From assembly GCA_024682395.1 (NCBI GenBank), contig JAIKZH010000055.1, positions 62,001-126,000 of the forward strand: a DNA stretch of 64,000 nucleotides, read 5' to 3'. Under the pieces are notes generated by a model. It saw only the letters and a program-made list of their open reading frames with translations, ran no database searches and was not told where the DNA came from. Numbering within the stretch: position 1 is the stretch's first letter; each line of letters opens with the position of its first letter. Shown here piece by piece: positions 46,822 through 56,793 of this stretch. A program made the translations under genes and the position numbers. The DNA is from Bacteroidaceae bacterium. GTDB taxonomy: Bacteria > Bacteroidota > Bacteroidia > Bacteroidales > Bacteroidaceae.

Positions 46822-49665
46822 ATGAGAATCTATCTTATAACCATTATTTCACTCTTACTGAACCTTTTCAGCAGTTCAGCCTATTCTCAAAGCAATAATT
46901 CAGTTTCAAATCACATAGATGAAATTGATAAACAATTAATACCTGACGACTCAACAGTTTATAAAGGCGTACTCAATAATGGACTCACCTATTATGTGAT
47001 AAAAAACGACAATGAGATACAACAAGCCTCTTTTTACCTTCTTGTGAAGGCTGGTTCGATGGTTGAAACAGAAAACGAGCGTGGAATTGCTCATTTTGTT
47101 GAACACATGTTGTTCAAAGGAACCAAACATTTTCCAGATAATAATGTAATAGGTTTCATGAATCGCAACGGAATAAAATTCGGACATGACAGCAATGCCT
47201 TTACAGGTTTCAACACTGTTCGTTACATGCTCAAATCTATTCCTACACAAGATGAAGAACTGACAGATTCATGCCTTCTCTTATTGCGCGATTGGGCTAA
47301 CAATGCGACTATCGACAAAAAAGATGTGGAAACCGAGCGCAACGTTATTGTTGAGGAATGGAGAAGCAAAGAAATTTTATCCTTTGCCGACAAAATCAGA
47401 GAGCAGTACTTTGGAAACTCTATTTATAAAAAGCATTCACCTATTGGCGACATCAATATCATACAGAATTGCCCAGCCTCACTTATACAAAAATTCTATA
47501 AACGTTGGTACCAACCACAAAATGAAGCAATTGTGGTTATCGGGGATATTGAGCCTGACGATATAGTTGAAAAGATAGAAAATCTGTTTAATGGCATGAA
47601 ACGAGGCAAAAGTGTTGCTCCTGCAATACCATCTTTTCCAGATACTGAAACCCCAAACATTGGTATTTTAAAGGATAAATTCATACCATATTTCTCAGTT
47701 TTGTTTACAACAAGAATACCACGACAAGGTTCTGAAAAACAGAACTTGATTGGAGATATGCGAGATGCGGTAATAACCTATAAAATCAAGGATCTTATGC
47801 AAAGCAGACTTAATGGTCTCAAAGCAAAATACAATAACATCTTTAATTATTCTACTGGAATCACTGAATTTGGAGACACATGGAATTACTTGCTGTTATT
47901 ATCTTTAGACGGAGAACAAGCACAATGGCAAAAGACCATGGAGATACTCGCAAAACAGATTGAACTCATTCGCCGTAACGGATTCACGGACGAAGATTTA
48001 GAACCAGAAATCAGCAATACCCCACCTAAATACAATGAAGATTCAACCGCCATTGTATTTGTTGACTCATCGTATGTAGCCCACAAGACACATAATGACT
48101 TATTTACAAGATGTGCAGATAATTTCTATATGGGAGATATAATTCCATCTGATTTAGGTATTGAAATGGCAAAACGTTACACCAAAACAACCCTCACAAA
48201 AGAGCAGTTACACAATAAATTTATGGATTTCACCAGTGGACGCAACATGAGTATAACTCTTATGTTCCCTGAAAATGCAACAACACCTACACAAGAAGAG
48301 GTAGAAGCCGTTTACAATCGTGTAAGAAACATGACAGATGAGGAACTTGAAGAAATAAAAGCCGGAAAGAAAGAACAATTAGAACGATTAGACATCAGTT
48401 GTGTTGATTTATCTCCCAACCCAGGATCTGTGGTTAATACAACGATAATAAACGATAGTATCAGCGAAGTGATGCTATCAAATGGCATCAAGGTGGTACT
48501 GATGAAAATGAAGACAAAAGACGATCATATATATTTTAGATTTCAACGTCCACAAGGTAACTCTGCACTAAGTGATGAAGACTTTTTCTACCATGGTATG
48601 TTAAATACATGTCTCAGAAAATATACTAATGATGGTAGTCATTCAAACGTAATTATAGATAAATGCAACGACACATATGAAACAGAAGCCTATAACATAA
48701 GAATTGTAGAAAATTACCTGAAGATGCTTCATGCCACATTGGTTTCAACCGAGATTGATTCAGTTATGTTTAATGAAAAACTAAAAGAACTGCAAACAAG
48801 TGCCATTGCATTAAAGAATCCATTAACACAGTCTTCACTCAAGGTTCTAACTGCGCCATATGCATCAACAAAACGCATTATTCCACATCCTATAGAAGAA
48901 GTTAATAAATACAATATAACACACTTCGAAAAAGTGGCAAAAGAATATTTCTCCAATTTTAATGGTTCGATGATGGTAGTACAAGGTGAATACGACACCG
49001 ACAGCATCATGCCATATATATTAAGGTATATTGCTTCATTGCCATCAAAGTCTGAACCAGTGAAACGAAGAGTATGGGAATCGGACCACTTCAAGACAAG
49101 CAACACAATATCAATAGAGAAGATCAATAATCCTACTCCATACTGCGAAGCATATATGTATTACACATGGGAAAAGGGTTATAAATATACACAAGAGACC
49201 CATGCTCACAACCAAGTACTGCAAAGTATTCTAAAGAATATACTTATCAATACATTACGCATACAACAAAGCGATGTATATACGCCAAAATGTGGAATAT
49301 TAGAAACATATCTACCTAACCACAAAATGCTATGTAACATTTGCATCTCATGTAAGCCATCGGAAGTCGAACGAATCACAAAAGATATCGAGACCATTAT
49401 AAACAACATGGCAGACGGCGATCTGATTACACAGGAATTGATAGACAATTGTATAAAAGAACATGAGAAAGGTGAAATTACAAAAAAAGGCAATGACTAT
49501 ACAATTCGTACTGATTATATCAATAAAGCACTTGATGGCATTGTGGTGAACCAGGGTGACATATCATACATAAAACAGGTAACACCCGAATCACTAAAGG
49601 CACATTTGAAGCAATTACTCACAAAAGGTAATAAGCATATTGCAAGGTTAACAACCGATGAATAA
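46822..49665 (+). CDS. M16-family (insulinase-like) metallopeptidase
   Basis: 947 residues with signal peptide (1-22, ending AYSQ). The first M16 domain has the inverted zinc motif HFVEH at 91-95 and the distal Glu in the NVIVEEWRSKE segment. A second, inactive-type M16 half covers about 500-947 (GIKVVLMKMKTKDDHIYFRF), so the pair can form the usual clam shell in one chain. It degrades peptides in the periplasm. Single gene, no clear promoter seen in the 170 bases after the preceding terminator. Confidence 0.92.
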   Translation: MRIYLITIISLLLNLFSSSAYSQSNNSVSNHIDEIDKQLIPDDSTVYKGVLNNGLTYYVIKNDNEIQQASFYLLVKAGSMVETENERGIAHFVEHMLFKGTKHFPDNNVIGFMNRNGIKFGHDSNAFTGFNTVRYMLKSIPTQDEELTDSCLLLLRDWANNATIDKKDVETERNVIVEEWRSKEILSFADKIREQYFGNSIYKKHSPIGDINIIQNCPASLIQKFYKRWYQPQNEAIVVIGDIEPDDIVEKIENLFNGMKRGKSVAPAIPSFPDTETPNIGILKDKFIPYFSVLFTTRIPRQGSEKQNLIGDMRDAVITYKIKDLMQSRLNGLKAKYNNIFNYSTGITEFGDTWNYLLLLSLDGEQAQWQKTMEILAKQIELIRRNGFTDEDLEPEISNTPPKYNEDSTAIVFVDSSYVAHKTHNDLFTRCADNFYMGDIIPSDLGIEMAKRYTKTTLTKEQLHNKFMDFTSGRNMSITLMFPENATTPTQEEVEAVYNRVRNMTDEELEEIKAGKKEQLERLDISCVDLSPNPGSVVNTTIINDSISEVMLSNGIKVVLMKMKTKDDHIYFRFQRPQGNSALSDEDFFYHGMLNTCLRKYTNDGSHSNVIIDKCNDTYETEAYNIRIVENYLKMLHATLVSTEIDSVMFNEKLKELQTSAIALKNPLTQSSLKVLTAPYASTKRIIPHPIEEVNKYNITHFEKVAKEYFSNFNGSMMVVQGEYDTDSIMPYILRYIASLPSKSEPVKRRVWESDHFKTSNTISIEKINNPTPYCEAYMYYTWEKGYKYTQETHAHNQVLQSILKNILINTLRIQQSDVYTPKCGILETYLPNHKMLCNICISCKPSEVERITKDIETIINNMADGDLITQELIDNCIKEHEKGEITKKGNDYTIRTDYINKALDGIVVNQGDISYIKQVTPESLKAHLKQLLTKGNKHIARLTTDE

Positions 49666-49777
49666 GATAATTAAGTGGTGTAGAGCGACACAACATCATC
49701 AATTGATCTTCAAACACATATTTTTTAATACATTTACATATGCATAAACAAAAAAATAGCATTTTTTATCATATATA

Positions 49778-49809
49778 TTTGTATATTTAAAATAAAAGTT
49801 GTTACTTTG
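49778..49809 (+). promoter_or_regulatory. Promoter of the trp operon
   Basis: TTTG at 49778-49781, 20 bases, TTACTTTG at 49802-49809 (one mismatch to TAnnTTTG). Transcription would start near 49813, about 60 bases before the leader peptide. No separate operator palindrome is evident; control appears to be by the attenuator that follows. Confidence 0.65.
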
Positions 49810-49874
49810 CAACGGACAAATTAAATAGGATACATAGTTCACATATTGATGGTATCAAATTAGATTTGCACATT

Positions 49875-49934
49875 ATGACACAGAAGTTTAACACATATTG
49901 GCGTTGGCATTGCTTGGGATTCAAAAAATCGTAA
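49875..49934 (+). CDS. trpL: trp leader peptide with Trp-Arg-Trp
   Basis: Nineteen residues, MTQKFNTYWRWHCLGFKKS, with two Trp codons at 49899-49901 and 49905-49907. Too short to encode a functional protein; its translation reports charged tRNA-Trp. The Trp codons lie inside the first arm of the leader's pause hairpin, exactly as in classical trp attenuators. The stop codon lies 20 bases before the second arm of that hairpin. Confidence 0.85.
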   Translation: MTQKFNTYWRWHCLGFKKS

Positions 49935-50019
49935 GTCAAATGGTCATTCCCCTATGCGAAGCCAATATCATAAAGCATAGAACTAAAAAGAACCAGTCGT
50001 ACTTGCGATTGGTTCTTTT
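49895..50019 (+). promoter_or_regulatory. trp operon attenuator
   Basis: Arm 1 (49895-49910) pairs with arm 2 (49954-49968) as ATATTGGC/GCCAATAT plus GCAT/ATGC. The terminator is a 13-bp stem (49987-49999 with 50006-50018, one G-U) followed by TTTTCATTTTG. Arm 2 can alternatively pair with the terminator's 3' arm (GAA-G-CCAAT with ATTGG-TTC, one bulge), which would prevent termination. Model: with scarce Trp the ribosome stalls on the Trp codons, freeing arm 2 to disrupt the terminator; with enough Trp, arms 1-2 and the terminator form. Probably an instance of the Bacteroid-trp RNA element known from computational surveys. Confidence 0.85.
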
Positions 50020-50080
50020 CATTTTGATCCACCACAAGAGACTCAGAAACAGAATAACAAACAATAACACATAAATAAAT

Positions 50081-51274
50081 ATGACATATCAAGTTGACGA
50101 CAACGGCTTTTACGGACAATTCGGAGGAGCTTACATTCCAGAAATTCTCTATAAGACAGTAGAAGATCTTAAAAAAGCATATCTTCCAATCTTAGAGAGT
50201 GAAGAATTTAAGAGTGAATATCATGCTTTGTTAAAAGACTATGTAGGCAGACCTTCTCCTCTATACTACGCAAAACGTATGAGTAAGAAATACGGATGTC
50301 AATTGTATTTAAAACGTGAAGACCTCAACCATACAGGTGCTCATAAGATTAACAATGCATTAGGTCAGATTCTCTTAGCTAAGAAGATGGGAAAGAAACG
50401 CATCATTGCCGAAACCGGTGCTGGTCAGCACGGAGTAGCAACTGCAACTGCTTGCGCACTGATGGATATGCCATGTACTGTTTATCAAGGAGCATTAGAC
50501 GTACAACGTCAACATGTAAACGTAGAACGAATGAAGATGTTAGGGGCAACTGTAGTTCCAGTGGAAAGCGGAAACAAAACACTGAAAGACGCCACTAACG
50601 AAGCAATCAGAGACTGGTGCTGTCATCCATCCGACACATTTTATATAATCGGTTCTACTGTTGGTCCTCACCCATACCCTGATATGGTTGCACGACTCCA
50701 ATCGGTTATTTCAGAAGAAATCAAATGGCAGCTCAAAGAGAAAATCGGCAGAGACTACCCTGATTATCTGATGGCATGTGTGGGAGGCGGTTCAAATGCA
50801 GCCGGCACAATATATCATTATATCGATGATGAACGTGTGAAAATCATATTAGGTGAAGCAGGCGGACTTGGAATCGAATCAGGACAGACTGCTGCGAGCA
50901 TGCAAGTAGGAACTGTAGGCATCTTACATGGTAGCCGTATAAAACTGATGCAAACAGAAGATGGTCAGATAATTGAACCATATTCAATATCTGCCGGACT
51001 TGACTACCCTGGTACAGGTCCTATTCATTGTAACTTATACGAGACAGGTCGAGCACAAGTGTTGCCTGCAAACGACGACGAAGCACTTAAGGCAGCATTC
51101 GAACTCACACGCATGGAAGGTATCATCCCAGCACTTGAAAGTTCACATGCCTTGGCATTGTTACCAAAAGTAGCCGATCAATTCACAAAAGACACAGTAG
51201 TGGTGCTCACTGTAAGCGGTAGAGGAGATAAAGACCTTGACACATATCTCAAGCATCAGGATTCCATCAAATAA
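50081..51274 (+). CDS. trpB: Tryptophan synthase beta chain
   Basis: 397 residues. Lys89 in HTGAHKINN binds pyridoxal phosphate; GGGSNAAG holds its phosphate and GRGDKDL ends the protein. Joins indole and serine to tryptophan in a channelled complex with TrpA. It is the first gene of the operon and is separated from its partner trpA, which is last. ATG is 62 bases after the attenuator's terminator. Confidence 0.98.
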   Translation: MTYQVDDNGFYGQFGGAYIPEILYKTVEDLKKAYLPILESEEFKSEYHALLKDYVGRPSPLYYAKRMSKKYGCQLYLKREDLNHTGAHKINNALGQILLAKKMGKKRIIAETGAGQHGVATATACALMDMPCTVYQGALDVQRQHVNVERMKMLGATVVPVESGNKTLKDATNEAIRDWCCHPSDTFYIIGSTVGPHPYPDMVARLQSVISEEIKWQLKEKIGRDYPDYLMACVGGGSNAAGTIYHYIDDERVKIILGEAGGLGIESGQTAASMQVGTVGILHGSRIKLMQTEDGQIIEPYSISAGLDYPGTGPIHCNLYETGRAQVLPANDDEALKAAFELTRMEGIIPALESSHALALLPKVADQFTKDTVVVLTVSGRGDKDLDTYLKHQDSIK

Positions 51275-51370
51275 TTCTAATTTGAGAGTGTATATCTCCT
51301 TGTAAAAATACAATAAAAACAGACAAAGGGCAAACAGTCACTACATAACTAAAAATACAACAAAGAAACT

Positions 51371-52768
51371 ATGAAGTACCATTATAATACCGCCTCTAAA
51401 AAAATATTAGGCGATTTGAACACACCTGTCAGTGTATATATGCGAATACGTGACGCATATCCACAAAGTGCTCTTATGGAATGCTCTGACTACCACGACG
51501 GGAAAAACAGCCGTTCATTCATATGTACACACCCTATAGGTTATGTATCAGTGGAACATGGTGTAGGAGTGATGAAATTCCCTGACGGAAACGAAACTCG
51601 TACTTCTATAACTGAAGAATACGACACAGCACGCTTAATCAACGATTTTCTCAATAGTTTCCAGATTGAAGGTGACAATAAAGAGGAATGTGGTTTGTTT
51701 GGATATACTACATTCAATGCTGTAAAATATTTTGAGCATATCAACGTAAAAGACGAAACACAAGATAAGAATGACGCTCCAGACTTGCTTTATATCCTTT
51801 ATAAAGACTATATCATCTTTGACCACTTCAAAAACGAGGTTACAATCATCGAGTTATTAGAAGATGGAGAAAAAGACGACTTAAACCAATTGGAACACGA
51901 TGTAAACAATCGTCCTTATCAGCAATATGGTTTCCATCCTGTTGGCGATTGTGAATCAACACTTACAGATGATGAACATCGTGAAAATATCAGAAAAGGA
52001 ATTAAGCACTGTTTACGTGGCGATGTATTTCAGATTGTATTATCACGCAGATTCAAACAGAAGTATGAAGGCGATGATTTCAAACTATATCGTGCACTTC
52101 GTAGCATCAATCCATCTCCTTATCTGTTCTATCTCGACTTTGGAGGTTTCAGAATTTTCGGTTCAAGTCCTGAAACACATTGCCGTATAGAAAACGGTCA
52201 AGCATACATCGACCCTATAGCAGGAACTACCAAACGTACTGGTAATGAGGAACAAGACAGACAAAATGCTCAATATCTGAGGAATGATCCAAAAGAGAAT
52301 GCAGAGCACGTGATGTTGGTGGATCTTGCACGCAATGATTTGTCACGTAACTGTCACAATGTAAAAGTCGATTTCTATAAAGACATGCAATTTTATAGTC
52401 ATGTAATACATCTGGTATCAAGAGTCAGCGGTAAGCTCAATCATGATGCCGACCCTATAAAATCATTTATTGACACATTCCCTGCAGGTACACTTTCAGG
52501 TGCGCCTAAGGTCAGAGCAATGCAACTCATCTCTGAATATGAGCCACACAACCGTGGAGCATATGGTGGATGTGTAGGTTTTATCGGATTTAACGGCAGC
52601 CTTAACCAAGCCATTACCATTCGTACATTTGTAAGTCGTAATAATGAACTATGGTTCCAAGCAGGTGGTGGTATCGTTGCAAAAAGCGATGTTGAATATG
52701 AATTACAAGAAGTGAACAACAAATTAGGTGCACTACGTAAAGCTATATCAATCGCAGAAACTCTATAA
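51371..52768 (+). CDS. trpE: Anthranilate synthase component I
   Basis: 465 residues. Chorismate-binding domain with GTTKRTGNEEQD, the ADPIKSFIDTFPAGTLSGAPKVRAM segment and GGGIVAKSD. The N-terminal part (ALMECSDYHDGKNSRSFI) corresponds to the LLES-type tryptophan feedback-binding region. Produces anthranilate from chorismate with ammonia delivered by TrpG. Thirty bases before trpG. Confidence 0.96.
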   Translation: MKYHYNTASKKILGDLNTPVSVYMRIRDAYPQSALMECSDYHDGKNSRSFICTHPIGYVSVEHGVGVMKFPDGNETRTSITEEYDTARLINDFLNSFQIEGDNKEECGLFGYTTFNAVKYFEHINVKDETQDKNDAPDLLYILYKDYIIFDHFKNEVTIIELLEDGEKDDLNQLEHDVNNRPYQQYGFHPVGDCESTLTDDEHRENIRKGIKHCLRGDVFQIVLSRRFKQKYEGDDFKLYRALRSINPSPYLFYLDFGGFRIFGSSPETHCRIENGQAYIDPIAGTTKRTGNEEQDRQNAQYLRNDPKENAEHVMLVDLARNDLSRNCHNVKVDFYKDMQFYSHVIHLVSRVSGKLNHDADPIKSFIDTFPAGTLSGAPKVRAMQLISEYEPHNRGAYGGCVGFIGFNGSLNQAITIRTFVSRNNELWFQAGGGIVAKSDVEYELQEVNNKLGALRKAISIAETL

Positions 52769-52798
52769 TTACAAACCGAAAAATTGAAGTCAAACAAT

Positions 52799-53371
52799 AT
52801 GAAAGTAGTAATAATCGACAACTATGACTCATTCACCTACAACCTAAGTCATCTCGTTAAAGAACTTGGAGCAGATGTGATGGTCTATCGTAACGATCAG
52901 TTCGAATTAGAACAACTGGCAAACTTCGACAAAATCATCCTATCACCAGGTCCTGGCATCCCAGAAGAAGCTGGATTGCTCTTAGACGTAATCAAGCATT
53001 ATGCTGGAAAGAAACCAATCCTTGGAGTGTGTCTTGGACATCAAGCCATCGGTGAGAGTTTCGGTGGAAAACTTATTAATCTAAGTGAGGTATATCACGG
53101 AGTAGCAACCCCTACAACAATCACTGTCAACGATTATCTGTTTGAAGGACTTCCTAAAAATATAGAAGTGGGACGCTATCACTCTTGGGTGGTTGACAAA
53201 GAAAATCTTCCAGATTGTTTGGAAATCACAAGCGTATCCGATGAAGGATTCATTATGTCATTACGCCATAAGACATATGATATTCGTGGTATTCAATATC
53301 ATCCAGAGAGTGTGCTCACTCCAGAAGGTAAAACAATTATTAATAACTGGCTTAAACATAACACAAAATGA
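52799..53371 (+). CDS. trpG: Anthranilate synthase component II (glutamine amidotransferase)
   Basis: 190 residues from the ATG at 52799. Class I amidotransferase: Cys78 in GVCLGHQAIGE, with His and Glu of the triad in QYHPESVLTPEG. Supplies ammonia to TrpE; in many bacteria it also serves PabB, and no other amidotransferase of this type is visible in the window. Its TGA overlaps the trpD start (ATGA), so the two are coupled. Confidence 0.96.
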   Translation: MKVVIIDNYDSFTYNLSHLVKELGADVMVYRNDQFELEQLANFDKIILSPGPGIPEEAGLLLDVIKHYAGKKPILGVCLGHQAIGESFGGKLINLSEVYHGVATPTTITVNDYLFEGLPKNIEVGRYHSWVVDKENLPDCLEITSVSDEGFIMSLRHKTYDIRGIQYHPESVLTPEGKTIINNWLKHNTK

Positions 53372-54363
53372 AGACATATCTATTAAAACTTATTGACGGA
53401 AATACCCTCACACAAGAAGACACATATAATATCATGATGGGTATTATTGACGAGAAATACAATGTACAACAGATTGCTGCACTTCTGATGACTCTTCAAA
53501 CACGTGGCGTTACTGTTGAAGAACTTTTAGGTTTTCGTCAAGGACTATTAGAAACAGGTAAATATCTGGACTTCAGCGAATATAACACATTAGATATCGT
53601 GGGTACTGGTGGTGACGGCAAAAACTCTTTCAATATTTCAACATGCGCTGCTTTTGTTATAGCAGGAGCAGGTTATCAGGTGACAAAACACGGAAACGGA
53701 GGTTCATCATCTGTTAGTGGAGCAAGTAATGTGCTACAAGGACATGGTGTAAAATTTACTGATGACATTAACCAATTGAAACGTTCATTAGAAGAGGCTG
53801 GAATATGCTATTTCCACGCACCTCTTTTTGCTTACGGAATGAAGTTTGTAGGACCTACACGCAAAGCATTAGGTGTACCAACCTGCTTCAACCTCCTCGG
53901 TCCACTCGTAAACCCATGTCATCCACAGAATTCTCTTCACGGAACAGCCAACCAAGCACAGTTACGTCTGTACACCAACCTTCACCAACGTATCGGTGAC
54001 AACTTCGGTGTGATAACTTCATACGACGGATACGATGAGATTTCATTAACAAGCGGATTTAAGATTTGTACAAATAACTTCGAGAAGGTTTACACTCCAG
54101 TGGATTTAGGACTGAAATATATTGAGCAGAGCGATATTTATGGTGGTGAAACTCCTGAGGAAGCAATGAAAATCTTTGATGCCGTATTAGAAGGAACTGC
54201 AACAGAAGCACAAAAAAATGTGGTGATTGCAAATGCAGCCTGCGGTATCAGTATTATGGACAAAAATATCACTATGGCCGATTCAGTTGCAATAGCAAAA
54301 GAATCTCTTGAAAGCGGTAAGGCACTTGCCAAATTCAAGAAATTCGTGGAAGTCAACTCGTAA
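53368..54363 (+). CDS. trpD: Anthranilate phosphoribosyltransferase
   Basis: 331 residues. GTGGDGKNSFNIST binds the pyrophosphate of PRPP, and KHGNGGSSSVSGASNVLQ is the second signature; GPLVNPCHPQ also matches. Not fused to trpG, unlike in enteric bacteria. Thirty-six bases separate it from trpC. Confidence 0.97.
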   Translation: MKTYLLKLIDGNTLTQEDTYNIMMGIIDEKYNVQQIAALLMTLQTRGVTVEELLGFRQGLLETGKYLDFSEYNTLDIVGTGGDGKNSFNISTCAAFVIAGAGYQVTKHGNGGSSSVSGASNVLQGHGVKFTDDINQLKRSLEEAGICYFHAPLFAYGMKFVGPTRKALGVPTCFNLLGPLVNPCHPQNSLHGTANQAQLRLYTNLHQRIGDNFGVITSYDGYDEISLTSGFKICTNNFEKVYTPVDLGLKYIEQSDIYGGETPEEAMKIFDAVLEGTATEAQKNVVIANAACGISIMDKNITMADSVAIAKESLESGKALAKFKKFVEVNS

Positions 54364-54399
54364 ATCAAAGAAGCTGAAAAACTATATAATGATAAAAAT

Positions 54400-55203
54400 A
54401 TGGCAAAAGACATACTCGAAGAGATTGTTGCATGGAAACGTATAGAGGTGGCTCAACAAAAGGAACTTGTACCACCAACCATGTTATACAACAATGTAGA
54501 GGAACTTATTTCTAAGGGAAACTACACACAGATATCCATGCGAGACAGTCTGGCTAAATCTGATTCGGGAATTATTGCTGAGTTCAAACGTAAAAGTCCT
54601 TCTAAAGGATGGATCAAAGAAGAAGGAGATCCCAAAATTATCCCTGCTTCATATGATAACAATGGTGCAAGCGCAATCTCAATCTTAACAGACGAGAAGT
54701 ATTTTGGAGGTAAAATGAGCTTCATCAATACAGCGCGTCCACTTGTCAAGTGTCCTATCCTACGTAAAGATTTCATAATCGACGAATATCAATTGTTCCA
54801 AGCTAAAGCAATTGGAGCAAATGCAGTGTTACTCATTGCTGCCGACCTCACACAACAAGAATGTAAGATGTTGGCAAAAACCGCACATGAGTTGGGATTA
54901 GAGACTCTGCTTGAAATTCACACTGAGAAAGAACTTGACTATGTGGGTGATTGCATCGATATGGTAGGTGTAAACAATCGTAATCTGGGGTCATTCCATA
55001 CCGACGTGAAGAACTCATACCATCTTGCCTCATTATTACCAAAAGAATATCTGCTGGTAAGTGAGAGCGGAATAAGTAACCCACAGACAGTAAAAGAACT
55101 GCGCGAAATAGGATTCCGTGGTTTCCTTATCGGTGAGACTTTCATGAAAACTCCCGAGCCAGGAAAAGCATTAAAGGAATTCATAGAGGAGGTTACTGCA
55201 TGA
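54400..55203 (+). CDS. trpC: Indole-3-glycerol phosphate synthase
   Basis: 267 residues, TIM barrel. EFKRKSPSKGWI carries the catalytic Glu and Lys near the first strand, LRKDFIID the second Lys, and GVNNRNL and ESGIS the later phosphate-binding strands. Not fused to trpF. Its stop overlaps the trpF start in ATGA. Confidence 0.97.
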   Translation: MAKDILEEIVAWKRIEVAQQKELVPPTMLYNNVEELISKGNYTQISMRDSLAKSDSGIIAEFKRKSPSKGWIKEEGDPKIIPASYDNNGASAISILTDEKYFGGKMSFINTARPLVKCPILRKDFIIDEYQLFQAKAIGANAVLLIAADLTQQECKMLAKTAHELGLETLLEIHTEKELDYVGDCIDMVGVNNRNLGSFHTDVKNSYHLASLLPKEYLLVSESGISNPQTVKELREIGFRGFLIGETFMKTPEPGKALKEFIEEVTA

Positions 55204-55823
55204 TTATCAAAGTATGCGGAATGCGGGACGCCGATAACATCCACGCAATAGACACATTAGAAGGCGTGGACTGGATGGGATTTATCTTCTATCCACCTTC
55301 ATCAAGATATGTAGATAACGTACCGACATATCTACCTCAGAACAAAGCCCGTGTAGGAGTATTTGTTAATGAAACACTGCAAGGCATAATCGACCGCATG
55401 AACAGTTTTCATTTTAATCTGATTCAATTACATGGTCACGAAAACCCAGACTTCTGCAAACAACTCCGCAACACAATCGGAAAGGAAATACAGATAATAA
55501 AGATGATTCAAATAAACGAACCATCAGATTTGGATTCCATCCGACAATATGAAGGTATCGTGGATTATTTCCTCTTTGAAACAAAATGCAAAGAATATGG
55601 CGGTAGCGGAAAACAATTCGACTGGGACATATTAACGCAGTATGAGGATAGTACCCCATTTCTCATTACTGGCGGCATCAAACCTGCCGATGTAGAGAAG
55701 ATACAATCGTTCCATCATCCTAAATTTGCAGGAATCGACCTAAACTCAGGTTTCGAAATTTCTCCTGCAATGAAAGATGCTAAACTCATTCAAGAATTTA
55801 TAAATAAACTAAATAGAAAATGA
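55200..55823 (+). CDS. trpF: Phosphoribosylanthranilate isomerase
   Basis: 207 residues, TIM barrel. General base Cys6 in KVCGMRD and general acid Asp in GIDLNSGFE; QLHGHE matches the family. Overlaps trpC and trpA by four bases on either side, giving tight translational coupling of trpC-F-A. Confidence 0.96.
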   Translation: MIIKVCGMRDADNIHAIDTLEGVDWMGFIFYPPSSRYVDNVPTYLPQNKARVGVFVNETLQGIIDRMNSFHFNLIQLHGHENPDFCKQLRNTIGKEIQIIKMIQINEPSDLDSIRQYEGIVDYFLFETKCKEYGGSGKQFDWDILTQYEDSTPFLITGGIKPADVEKIQSFHHPKFAGIDLNSGFEISPAMKDAKLIQEFINKLNRK

Positions 55824-56593
55824 ACAGAATAAATCAACTATTCGCCACTAAAAGCGAAAATATTCTATCGATTTACTTTTGTGCTGGACATCCTACACTT
55901 GAAGGAACAGCAGACACTATACGTACATTAGAACAAAAGGGAGTGAACATGATTGAGGTAGGTATCCCATTCTCCGACCCTATGGCAGATGGTCCTGTCA
56001 TTCAAGATGCAGCCACAAAAGCCTTACGCAACGGGATGACACTCCGCAAATTGTTCTCACAACTCGACGGAATACGTAAAGATGTGAAGATGCCATTAAT
56101 TCTTATGGGCTACTTGAACCCTATCATGCAATTCGGATTTGAAGCATTCTGCCAACAATGTGTAAAAGTCGGAATCGATGGAGTTATCATCCCAGATCTT
56201 CCTTTCAAGGATTACTTAGAGGAATATAAACCTATCGCAGATAAATACGATGTACGAATCATAATGCTTATAACACCAGAAACAAGCGATGAACGTATCC
56301 GTTTTATCGACGAACATACTGACGGATTCATTTATATGGTAAGTTCTGCAGCAACTACAGGTGCACAAAATAAGTTTGACGAAGCAAAGCAGTCATATTT
56401 CTCACGCATCAATCAAATGAACCTGAAACATCCATGTATGATTGGTTTTGGAATCAGCAACAAGCAAACATTGGAAACAGCCCAAGCAAATGCGGCAGGT
56501 GCCATTATCGGAAGTAAGTTCGTAAAACTCTATGAAGAGACCAAAGATGCAAGTAAAGCGATGGACAATCTGCTTGATGCATTGAAAAAATAA
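55820..56593 (+). CDS. trpA: Tryptophan synthase alpha chain
   Basis: 257 residues. Catalytic Glu46 and Asp57 in EVGIPFSDPMADGP; the phosphate-binding GFGIS and GAIIGSKFV follow. Splits indole-3-glycerol phosphate and passes indole to TrpB. Last gene of the operon; eight bases after its stop begins the 122-bp inverted-repeat element, which could serve as its terminator. Confidence 0.97.
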   Translation: MNRINQLFATKSENILSIYFCAGHPTLEGTADTIRTLEQKGVNMIEVGIPFSDPMADGPVIQDAATKALRNGMTLRKLFSQLDGIRKDVKMPLILMGYLNPIMQFGFEAFCQQCVKVGIDGVIIPDLPFKDYLEEYKPIADKYDVRIIMLITPETSDERIRFIDEHTDGFIYMVSSAATTGAQNKFDEAKQSYFSRINQMNLKHPCMIGFGISNKQTLETAQANAAGAIIGSKFVKLYEETKDASKAMDNLLDALKK

Positions 56594-56600
56594 ATGTTTA

Positions 56601-56722
56601 ATATTTTCAATTATTTATGTCCGCTAAAACTAAGATAAAAAAGTCGGAATCCAAGAAAGAATACCGACATTAATTTGTATCTGGATTAAAAAGTTTTAGC
56701 GGACACAAATAATTGAAAATAT
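56601..56722. repeat. 122-bp element with 31-bp inverted terminal repeats (MITE-like or giant hairpin)
   Basis: The left arm 56601-56631 (ATATTTTCAATTATTTATGT...) and right arm 56692-56722 are inverted copies matching at 30 of 31 positions; outermost bases are ATATTTTC. The 60-base centre contains a small GTCGG/CCGAC hairpin. No open frame fits and I see no target-site duplication (left flank GTTTA, right flank CATTC). It lies between the converging trpA and DUF262 genes, so it may be a MITE remnant, a strong bidirectional terminator, or both. Confidence 0.75.
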
Positions 56723-56793
56723 CATTCCATACAACAAAAATGACATTTTTTACATATTACCCTGAAATATTGATTATCAAAGAATTAATAATC

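Noticed and set aside
52784..52799. TTG start for trpG five codons upstream
   Set aside because: The ATG at 52799 gives the normal amidotransferase N-terminus.
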